Virus record (IMG/VR): IMGVR_UViG_3300038463_000095
Span: 1 to 23,598 of that record
Source of the DNA: a virus
Strand: one strand, 5' to 3'
Length of the DNA: 23,598 bases
Shown: in pieces, positions 1 to 5,438 of the stretch
Position numbering within the stretch: the stretch's first letter is position 1
Layout: every line of letters begins with the position of its first letter
Made by a program: the position numbers and the translations under genes
The notes under the pieces: generated by a model
The model's input: only the letters and a program-made list of their open reading frames with translations
Told to the model about the DNA's origin: nothing
The model's database searches: none

Positions 1-31
1 AGTAAAGTCCCAGCCCTGGGATATCTTTCGG

Positions 32-71
32 AGCCCGATCATTGCCACGCGGCGTGATCGGGCTGTTTTTT
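32..71 (+). terminator. Rho-independent terminator of a gene left of the window
   Basis: A perfect 10-bp stem (AGCCCGATCA at 32-41 with TGATCGGGCT at 55-64) encloses a 13-nt loop that can pair further through GCC/GGC, and is followed by G and six T residues (66-71). This is the textbook intrinsic terminator shape for plus-strand transcription. It would end a transcript entering from the left edge and so separates the window's gene cluster from whatever lies upstream. Confidence 0.85.
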
Positions 72-102
72 GGTTGCACGACAAGCTAACCCGAAAGCAG
101 TA

Positions 103-329
103 GGTGACGCTCGGTGACAGTCACTATACAAACTTTTTTAAATCTCTCTCTCTGGCGGCGCTGGACAATTACAGCAGTGAGTGTCACGGAGCGTCACCTT
201 AACGCCGGTATAGATCGCTACGGCGTTGATTGTAAAGAGGTTAGTTGAGTGACGACGTGTGACGCTCGGTGACGCTCGGTACGTCACTTCAGTACTATCT
301 GGCCGCCGTAAAGCGTTAGACACGCTCGG
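103..329. repeat. Cluster of GTGACGCTCGG-type repeats in a gene-free region
   Basis: The region between the terminator and the first gene (72-418) has no convincing gene but holds a repeated motif. GGTGACGCTCGGTGAC lies at 103-118 and its inverted copy with one mismatch at 183-198. Two head-to-tail copies of GTGACGCTCG lie at 259-268 and 269-278, and a partial copy, ACGCTCGG, lies at 322-329. GTGACAGTCAC at 114-124 is itself a palindrome with a one-base centre. The mixed direct and inverted arrangement resembles protein-binding sites such as iterons or operators; that role is inference. No strong sigma-70 promoter is evident, although TATACA at 125-130 could be a weak -10. Confidence 0.6.
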
Positions 330-418
330 ATGGGTAACTCTTTAAAGTTAGTGCGACGGCGCTAAGATTCTACTCGCTTGTCTCGGCCATCCTCCCACCC
401 ACTCCGGTATCTACCTTC

Positions 419-898
419 ATGCGCCTCACATTCTCCCTCGGCGGAACCGAACCCACCTTCTCCATCACGCCCGACCCACCACCACCCACAGACGGCGTCA
501 TTCCCCACATTCGGCTGAACACGCCCAACCTGATCATTGGCGCGGACGATCACGACAACGTCCATCTCCGCGCTCACGGCTGGCGCGAGAACGATGACGC
601 CTTGATCCCTTGCATCATCATCTGCGACCGCCAAACGCTCCACGACGCGATGGACGCCTTCTTCGATGAACTGGCCGACGCGGACACGTTTGTCTCTGCC
701 AGCGTTACCGGTGAGCTACATGCCAGCGACTACGGTGAGGTGCCCATTGACCAGCGGTTGAAGATGCATCTTGAGGCTCATCCCGATGATGTAGAGTATT
801 TTGGTTTGCCGGTGCCGTGCCGAACGTTCATCGTTCATGAGTTCTGTGAGTGCGTCGATCTAGACTTTCCAACCGTTGGGCAGGAGCAAACAAATTGA
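419..898 (+). CDS. Hypothetical protein, 159 aa
   Basis: I do not recognise this gene. It encodes an acidic 159-residue protein with a proline-rich stretch near residues 18-23 (DPPPPT), several D/E-rich segments and four cysteines, two of them in the CECVD segment near the C-terminus. No signal peptide or membrane helix is apparent. ATG 419 is the only start candidate after the in-frame stop at 335-337, but no good Shine-Dalgarno sequence precedes it. Its stop TGA (896-898) overlaps the TTG start of the next gene, which suggests translational coupling. The opposite-strand frame over its first half is taken as a shadow. It is the first gene after the repeat region and terminator. Confidence 0.6.
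   Translation: MRLTFSLGGTEPTFSITPDPPPPTDGVIPHIRLNTPNLIIGADDHDNVHLRAHGWRENDDALIPCIIICDRQTLHDAMDAFFDELADADTFVSASVTGELHASDYGEVPIDQRLKMHLEAHPDDVEYFGLPVPCRTFIVHEFCECVDLDFPTVGQEQTN
882..897 (+). promoter_or_regulatory. Ribosome binding site deciding a TTG start
   Basis: GGAG at 882-885 lies nine bases ahead of TTG 895-897. The frame is also open from a GTG at 850, but that GTG has no comparable binding site and lies well inside the upstream gene. TTG 895 forms a TTGA overlap with the upstream stop, the coupling arrangement seen elsewhere in this window. Confidence 0.55.
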
Positions 899-1281
899 AC
901 CTCACCACCATCACCGGCTGGATCGATAAAGAGCAAGTCAGCCTCACCAAGGTCTTCGCCCGCGTCGAATCCCTCGCCGCCCAAGCCGAACCGATTGTCG
1001 CCGAATTGTCCACCATCGAAAAAGGCGCTGCGTCCACACTCGCGGACGGCAGCACTTTGAAGAAAATTGCCGGTTACCTCGTTACGATCACCAACGATGC
1101 CGACCGGGTGGCGCTGTTCATCGAGGCAAATAGTGGTGTAAGCGTTGGCACATTGCTGCGCAATGCCGCTACCTTCGCGCTGTCCTTCATCTCCGGTGGA
1201 TCTGCACTGGCGAGTGACTTAGGTCTCGCTGTCGAACTCGCCCACAGCATCAACAAGCAAAATAAGTTGGCCCTGAACTAA
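895..1281 (+). CDS. Hypothetical protein, 128 aa
   Basis: I do not recognise this gene. The start is taken as TTG 895 (see the binding-site entry), giving about 128 residues beginning M-N-L-T-T-I-T-G-W. The protein looks helical: a heptad-like N-terminal half (residues 8-50) is followed by a moderately hydrophobic segment containing LRNAATFALSFISGGSAL at roughly residues 86-103. That segment is weaker than a typical membrane helix. The gene lies between another unknown and a 37-residue membrane peptide, so the three could form one unit. A lysis or membrane role is possible, but no motif supports it. Confidence 0.6.
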   Translation: MNLTTITGWIDKEQVSLTKVFARVESLAAQAEPIVAELSTIEKGAASTLADGSTLKKIAGYLVTITNDADRVALFIEANSGVSVGTLLRNAATFALSFISGGSALASDLGLAVELAHSINKQNKLALN

Positions 1282-1395
1282 GTGTCCCACCGCGCCACCA
1301 CTATCCTGATCATCGTCCTCACCATCGAACTGATCGCCCAGATCGTCTTCATCACCGCCGCCTTTACCGGCCATATCCGACTTTCAAATTGTTAG
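1282..1395 (+). CDS. Small single-span membrane peptide, 37 aa
   Basis: GTG 1282 directly abuts the stop TAA (1279-1281) of the upstream gene and opens a 37-codon frame ending at TAG 1393-1395. Residues 7-28 are almost entirely hydrophobic (T-T-I-L-I-I-V-L-T-I-E-L-I-A-Q-I-V-F-I-T-A-A), consistent with one membrane helix carrying a buried Glu. No independent Shine-Dalgarno is obvious, so translation would depend on coupling. Small membrane peptides next to late genes are often holins or spanin-like partners in phages, but nothing here proves that. The main alternative is that the frame is not translated. Confidence 0.42.
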   Translation: MSHRATTILIIVLTIELIAQIVFITAAFTGHIRLSNC

Positions 1396-1444
1396 GTAAC
1401 GGGCTCGCTGCCGGATCACCCCAGTTTTCCATGTAGCGACTCCA

Positions 1445-1475
1445 CGGAGCGGCGAATGGCATTCGCCTCGCTCCG
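1445..1475 (+). other. Long RNA hairpin ahead of the fiber genes
   Basis: CGGAGCG (1445-1451) pairs with CGCTCCG (1469-1475) and GCGAAT (1452-1457) pairs with ATTCGC (1461-1466), leaving a two-base bulge (1467-1468) and a three-base loop (1458-1460). Thirteen base pairs in a non-coding stretch of about 147 bases is unlikely to be chance. No T-tract follows, so this is not a standard terminator. Confidence 0.55.
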
Positions 1476-1488
1476 GTGTCAGACGACG

Positions 1489-1520
1489 AGGCCGCCGATC
1501 ACGGACATGCGCGGCGGCCT
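1489..1520 (+). terminator. GC-rich hairpin, possible weak terminator
   Basis: AGGCCGCCG (1489-1497) pairs perfectly with CGGCGGCCT (1512-1520) around a 14-base loop. It is followed by TCACAAAAG rather than a run of T, so termination is uncertain. It closely resembles in design the hairpin after the capsid gene at 10197-10225. The next gene starts at 1543 with its binding site (GGAG, 1532-1535) just beyond the hairpin, so a leader or processing role is equally possible. Confidence 0.45.
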
Positions 1521-1542
1521 TCACAAAAGTTTGGAGAAATAA

Positions 1543-2082
1543 ATGGAATCAAACCTCGAAAAGCTCTTGATCGGTGATTGCAACACCACGATTTCAGTCT
1601 GTGACAGCGGGGGGAAACCTAAACCGCTTTTCCAGGAAAACATCTTTGGTCGATTTCTTCGGCATTGTGGTTTTAATCTGACGATTCCCGGCATTACCGG
1701 TTGGAGAAGCTTCACACAGCGGAGTCACAACCTCATCACAGATTCCGGCCACAACGTCGTTGCACTCGCCCTTGGCGGAAATAATGCTGCACCTCGGATC
1801 GCTATTGGGTCTGGAAACACATCGCCGACCGCCGCAGACACAGGCTTGGAGTCCTTGGTAGCACAGATGTACGCAACAAATAACCCATTGGCCGCCATTA
1901 CAACCACGAACACGCCGAACGATACCGTTAATATAGTCGCTGCTTTTTCAATGACGGTGGCAGCAAGCATCGGTGAAGAGAGCATTCAGTATGGAGGTAA
2001 CATGCTGGCACGGCAGACGTTCACGCCCTTCACGGTCGCAGTCGGTGATATTGTGAACGTTGCTCACAGCGTTGTCTGCTAA
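1543..2082 (+). CDS. Phage structural-type protein, fiber-associated, 179 aa
   Basis: A 179-residue protein with a good binding site (GGAG seven bases before ATG 1543). The middle part, about residues 64-105, reads LITDSGHNVVALALGG followed by IAIGSGNTSPTAADTGLESLV. That arrangement resembles proteins seen near phage tail fibers, in which a short 'T-D-x-G...A-L-G-G' segment is followed by 'G-x-G-T-x-x-P-x-x-x-D-T-x-L'. The rest is Thr/Ala/Val-rich and beta-like, as expected for a virion protein. It sits six bases ahead of a fiber-tail adaptor-like gene. The family similarity is from memory and could not be searched, so a virion or fiber role is inference. Confidence 0.6.
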   Translation: MESNLEKLLIGDCNTTISVCDSGGKPKPLFQENIFGRFLRHCGFNLTIPGITGWRSFTQRSHNLITDSGHNVVALALGGNNAAPRIAIGSGNTSPTAADTGLESLVAQMYATNNPLAAITTTNTPNDTVNIVAAFSMTVAASIGEESIQYGGNMLARQTFTPFTVAVGDIVNVAHSVVC

Positions 2083-2088
2083 CTCACC

Positions 2089-2709
2089 ATGGAGTTCGCC
2101 CTTCAATTCACGGAAAGCAACATTCTCAGTGAGATGAGCACCATAACCAGCTTCACACCGGTTCGATGGCCTCTCGCCTTCACCGATGTGATCGACTCGC
2201 TGATAGAGACGGTTTCTTGTTCGAGCTTTACACCCGTTCGATGGGCAATCGCGGTAAGTGACACCCTCGGAACGCTCATTGAGACGTTGACCCGGATAGC
2301 TGGTATTCGTGTTGTCTCGCTTCAATCCTTCTTGGTCCAACCGGTCCAGCGAATGTGGGCAATCGCCGCTGGTTTGCTGGCAAAACAAACTTGGTCTATT
2401 GCTCCCGTTACTAGGAGCTTCGTTGCGGGGAATAATATGCCACTGATTTATGCGACCGAAAAGAGAGACGTTGAGGTTGTCGATTTCACATTTGATTGGA
2501 CGACAGCTATTGGTGCTGACACCATCGCCGGTAGCGTCTGGACGCTACCCGCTGGGGTCACAGCGGTGAGTCAAACTTACACGCCCACGTCGGCGACAGT
2601 TCGCTTGTCGGGTGGCCAAGGCAATTACAACTATGAGCTGACAAACGCTATCACGACCGCATCAGGCTTGGTCATGACCCAAGATTTGTTCGTGCCGGTT
2701 GTTGCGTAG
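2089..2709 (+). CDS. Phage fiber-tail adaptor-like protein, 206 aa
   Basis: The C-terminal 80 residues contain DWTTAIGADTIAGSVWTLPAG, then a short beta stretch (TSATVRLSGGQGNYNYELTN) and a Thr-rich end. This matches the pattern I know from phage fiber-tail adaptor proteins, 'D-W-x-x-x-L-x-x-D-x-I-x-x-S-x-W-x-x-P-x-G'. Such proteins have an Ig-like or FN3-like fold and are thought to join fibers to the tail. The N-terminal half is unusual: a 25-residue tandem duplication (residues 21-70) rich in Trp and hydrophobic residues. The start is ATG 2089, with ATG 2134 in frame as an alternative; neither has a strong binding site. Its end overlaps possible upstream starts of the HNH gene. Confidence 0.65.
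   Translation: MEFALQFTESNILSEMSTITSFTPVRWPLAFTDVIDSLIETVSCSSFTPVRWAIAVSDTLGTLIETLTRIAGIRVVSLQSFLVQPVQRMWAIAAGLLAKQTWSIAPVTRSFVAGNNMPLIYATEKRDVEVVDFTFDWTTAIGADTIAGSVWTLPAGVTAVSQTYTPTSATVRLSGGQGNYNYELTNAITTASGLVMTQDLFVPVVA
2149..2298 (+). repeat. 75-bp tandem coding duplication
   Basis: Two adjacent 75-bp units (2149-2223 and 2224-2298) encode 25-residue repeats that both begin S-F-T-P-V-R-W and share the later D-x-x-x-x-L-I-E-T. The DNA has diverged at many third positions, so the duplication is old or has been kept for protein function. A weaker third copy may follow (P-V-Q-R-M-W-A-I-A). Confidence 0.7.
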
Positions 2710-2710
2710 C

Positions 2711-3073
2711 GTGCCTGACAGAGCACTGAGACCTTGCGCGTACGGTCCATCATGCAGCGCGTTGGTCGCTGGTGGCAACTACTGTGAGGCGCATCGGCGG
2801 TCAAGCAAGAAAGAGTATGACCAGCGGCGCGGGAACAGCACGGAGCGAGGGTACGGGACGGCGAGGTGGGTACGGTTCCGGTCTTGGTTCCTTGAACGCC
2901 ATCCCATCTGTGAGATTCACACGATAGACAATGACACGACTTGCGAATCATTAAGTGAGCACGTTCACCATTTGGTGAAGGTAAGGAGTAATCGGTCTCT
3001 GATGTACGTCGAGAGTAACTGTCGAGGTCTGTGTGAGTCACACCACAACCAACTCAGCTCTAGGGGCCTCTGA
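2711..3073 (+). CDS. HNH endonuclease next to the terminase
   Basis: A protein of about 120 residues, counted here from GTG 2711; the frame also offers TTG starts at 2699 and 2702 inside the preceding gene. The N-terminus holds a possible zinc site (C9, C15, C25, H28). A basic R-G-Y-G-T-A-R-W segment and F-L-E-R-H-P-I-C lead into the HNH core: H-V-H-H at 84-87, N103, and L-C-E-S-H-H-N at 107-113. This is the usual phage HNH layout ('H-x-H-H...N-x-x-x-L-C-x-x-H-H'). HNH proteins directly upstream of terminase genes are common in HK97-like phages, where some assist cos cleavage by terminase; others are homing enzymes. Position favours a packaging role but does not prove it. Confidence 0.85.
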   Translation: MPDRALRPCAYGPSCSALVAGGNYCEAHRRSSKKEYDQRRGNSTERGYGTARWVRFRSWFLERHPICEIHTIDNDTTCESLSEHVHHLVKVRSNRSLMYVESNCRGLCESHHNQLSSRGL

Positions 3074-3164
3074 AGGGTGGGGCGGCTGCAAAATATTGAG
3101 CAGCAACGACTTATCGACCGACCGCTACGTGAAAGTTTTTTACCCTCCGCCAAAAAGTTGAAAT

Positions 3165-3593
3165 ATGCCACGCAAACCTAACCAACTACTTTCGCCAGAC
3201 TCAATCAAGCACAACCCAGCGCGTCATGCCGCCCGAATGGCAAGTGAGCCCAAACCCGCTGGTGTCATCGGCAAGGCACCAAGGTTTTTTGACGCAGCAC
3301 AAAAGGCGGCATGGAAGGAGATCGTGACCAACGCTCCACCCGACGTACTGACTTGCACCGACCGAGTGATTGTCGAGCGCGTGGCCCGTCTGATCGCCAA
3401 GATGCGCGACAACACTCTCTCGACGGCGGAAGGTAGCCAACTACTTTCCGGTTTGGGTCGTCTGGGCATGACGCCCGTTGACCGCGCCCGTCTGAGTGTC
3501 ACCCCACGCAAGGAGCAGAAACCGGAGAATACCTTCGCCTCATTCCTGAATGACCCAATCCTTCCCAACGGTATGTCACAAGTACGCCAGTGA
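3165..3593 (+). CDS. Terminase small subunit, P27 family
   Basis: A 142-residue DNA-recognition subunit of the packaging motor; it would bind the phage packaging site and recruit the large subunit. The call rests on the helical core 'A-A-Q-K-A-A-W-K-E-I-V...L-T-C-T-D-R-V-I-V-E-R-V-A-R-L' and the late L-G-M-T-P-V-D-R-A-R-L motif typical of P27-type (PF05119) small terminases, and on its place directly before the large subunit. The last 44 bases overlap the large subunit gene in another frame. The 91 bases upstream (3074-3164) hold no gene and would be a natural place to look for a packaging site, though I see no clear repeat there. Confidence 0.88.
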   Translation: MPRKPNQLLSPDSIKHNPARHAARMASEPKPAGVIGKAPRFFDAAQKAAWKEIVTNAPPDVLTCTDRVIVERVARLIAKMRDNTLSTAEGSQLLSGLGRLGMTPVDRARLSVTPRKEQKPENTFASFLNDPILPNGMSQVRQ

Positions 3594-5262
3594 TGTTGTC
3601 GCCGGTCGTGCGCCCGCCTGCCGTTGGGTGAAGCTTGCATGCCAGCGGCACTTAGCTGATTTAGACCGTTCCACCGACGCTTCCTTCCCTTATCGTTTCG
3701 ACGAAGCGAAGGCGACACGTCCGTGCCGGTTCATCCAGGCACTCCCACACGTCAAAGGCAGATGGGCCGCTGAACGCCAACTTCTCCGACTGGAGCCGTG
3801 GCAAGTATTCATCGTTGCCAACATCTTCGGCTGGGTGCGCAAAGACAACGGACTCCGCAAGCACCGGCAGGCATTCTTACTCATCCCTCGCAAGAATGGC
3901 AAATCGCCGCTCGCCGCTGGCATTGGCCTCTACATGCTCACCTGCGACGACCCGGTTGAAGTCGGCGCGGAAATATATTGCGGTGCCACCAGCGAGAAGC
4001 AGGCATGGGAGGTGTTCCGACCTGCCAAACTCATGGCCGACAAAACCCCGGATCTTCAGTCAGCGCTGGGCGTCTCCATCAACGCTAAGTCAATCGTAAC
4101 TGCGAACGGTTCACGTTTTGAACCTGTGATCGGTAAGCCAGGGGATGGGGCGAGTGTGAGCCTCGGAATTTGCGATGAGTACCACGAGGCCGACACAGCT
4201 ATCCTCTACGACACCTTCAAGACAGGTATGGTCGGACGCCAGCAACCGCTGCTACTCGTGATCACAACCGCTGGCTATAACGTGGCGTCCCCGTGCCATG
4301 ACTTACAGCTCGAAGCGCAGAAGGTTTTGGAAGGGACCTTGGAAGACGACCAACTCTTCAGCATGATCTTCACGGTTGATGCCGATACCGATTGGACCGG
4401 CGAAGAGGCGCTGAGACTCGCCAACCCAAACCTGGGCATCTCCGTGGATGAGACCGCGCTCCAGCATGACCAAGAACAGGCCGTCCAGAACCCAGCTAAA
4501 CAGAATGTTTTTAAGACGAAGCATTTGAATATTTGGTGTAACGCTTCGTCCGCATGGCTGAACATGCAGCGCTGGAAGGAATGCGAAGACCACTCCCTAG
4601 AGCCGGAACAGTTCGTCAACGATTCACTGGTTATGGCCGTTGACTTGGCATCCACCACTGATCTGTCCTCCGCCGTCAAAGTGTTCACCCGAACCATCGA
4701 CGGCAAGCCTCATTACTACATCTTTGGCCGCCACTATCTGCCTGAAGCGAAGATCGGCCTACCTGAAAACCAGCACTATCAACGCTGGAACCTAGCGGTG
4801 CCGCCCGTTCTTATGGCTACGGATGGCGCATCAATCGACTATCCGCTTATTGAGAGAGACCTGCGTGCGGATATTTCGACGTATAAAGTGCGCGAAATCT
4901 GCTTTGACAAGACGTATGCGGGCCAGATGATGCAGCAATTGGCGGCCACCGGCGTAACAACCGTGGAGGTGCCGCAGAAGGTTATGTATCTGTCTCCAGC
5001 CATGAAAGCTCTGGAGGCGGCGGTGGCTGATGGCCGGTGTCATCACAATGGTGATCCGGTGTTGACGTGGTGCTTATCGAACGTGGTGGCACATGCGGAT
5101 GCGAATGACAATTACTTCCCACGGAAGGAGAAGCCAAATTTGAAAATTGATGCCGCCGTGGCTTTAATCACCGCGTTCGCTCGCGTGGCAAGCACTCCCG
5201 ATCCCAACAAGAAGCCGTCCGCCAACGACATCTATGAAAGGCGCGGAGTTAGAACCTTATGA
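3550..5262 (+). CDS. Terminase large subunit, HK97-like (Terminase_1)
   Basis: A 570-residue packaging ATPase and nuclease that drives DNA into the prohead through the portal and cuts genome ends. The Walker A motif is P-R-K-N-G-K-S (residues 113-119), Walker B is L-G-I-C-D-E-Y-H-E (205-213), and the coupling motif is T-T-A-G-Y-N (239-244). The C-terminal RNase H-like nuclease shows D365 (A-V-D-L-A-S) and D371, with a final Asp near 534 (K-I-D-A-A-V). The N-terminus, Y-A-S-D-V-V-A-G with V-K-L-A-C-Q-R-H-L-A-D-L after it, is typical of the family, which supports ATG 3550 even though it overlaps the small subunit by 44 bases. The stop overlaps the next start as ATGA. Confidence 0.97.
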   Translation: MTQSFPTVCHKYASDVVAGRAPACRWVKLACQRHLADLDRSTDASFPYRFDEAKATRPCRFIQALPHVKGRWAAERQLLRLEPWQVFIVANIFGWVRKDNGLRKHRQAFLLIPRKNGKSPLAAGIGLYMLTCDDPVEVGAEIYCGATSEKQAWEVFRPAKLMADKTPDLQSALGVSINAKSIVTANGSRFEPVIGKPGDGASVSLGICDEYHEADTAILYDTFKTGMVGRQQPLLLVITTAGYNVASPCHDLQLEAQKVLEGTLEDDQLFSMIFTVDADTDWTGEEALRLANPNLGISVDETALQHDQEQAVQNPAKQNVFKTKHLNIWCNASSAWLNMQRWKECEDHSLEPEQFVNDSLVMAVDLASTTDLSSAVKVFTRTIDGKPHYYIFGRHYLPEAKIGLPENQHYQRWNLAVPPVLMATDGASIDYPLIERDLRADISTYKVREICFDKTYAGQMMQQLAATGVTTVEVPQKVMYLSPAMKALEAAVADGRCHHNGDPVLTWCLSNVVAHADANDNYFPRKEKPNLKIDAAVALITAFARVASTPDPNKKPSANDIYERRGVRTL

Positions 5263-5438
5263 GCAGAATCGAAATACTTTTCATCCCTGGCATCCTGCTG
5301 ATCGCCGCTGGTATCGCCTTGATCTCCCACGCGGCGGCGGTCATCTTTTCTGGTGTGGCTCTGATCGGCCTCGCCTTTGCTGCTGCCGCCGTGAAAGCGA
5401 GTGAAAAGATCACCGCCGATAAAAAGGCGAATAAGTAA
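5259..5438 (+). CDS. Small two-helix membrane protein between terminase and portal
   Basis: A 59-residue frame starting at ATG 5259, overlapping the terminase stop (ATGA), and ending at TAA 5436-5438, which shares its last base with the portal ATG. Residues 6-22 (I-L-F-I-P-G-I-L-L-I-A-A-G-I-A-L-I) and 25-45 (A-A-A-V-I-F-S-G-V-A-L-I-G-L-A-F-A-A-A-A-V) are two strongly hydrophobic segments, followed by a lysine-rich tail. The exact overlap at both ends leaves little doubt that it is translated. Small membrane proteins at this position are known in other HK97-like phages, but I know of no established function. Confidence 0.85.
   Translation: MSRIEILFIPGILLIAAGIALISHAAAVIFSGVALIGLAFAAAAVKASEKITADKKANK

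Noticed and set aside
138-323. Minus-strand frame of 61 codons through the repeat cluster
   Set aside because: Its translation follows the repeated motif (A-S-P-S-V-T type) and shows no domain or start signal. It might be a decayed coding remnant, but there is no support for a live gene.
103-329. CRISPR-like array
   Set aside because: Copies are short, in both orientations and unevenly spaced, with no uniform spacers and no cas genes nearby.
316-344. Sigma-70 promoter (TTAGAC with a -10 at about 339) before gene 419
   Set aside because: The spacing is right but the -10 hexamer is a poor match, so I cannot support it as a promoter.
362-643. Minus-strand reading frame of 93 codons over the first gene
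   Set aside because: It overlaps gene 419-898, has a low-complexity translation and no binding site, and all neighbours run on the plus strand. It is read as a shadow, although gene 419-898 is itself unrecognised.
850-894. GTG 850 as the start of the second gene
   Set aside because: TTG 895 has GGAG at proper distance and overlaps the upstream stop; GTG 850 lies deep in the upstream gene without such a site.
3224-3718. Minus-strand frame of 164 codons across the terminase genes
   Set aside because: It is fully covered by the small and large terminase genes, has Arg/Ser-rich shadow composition and no recognisable domain.
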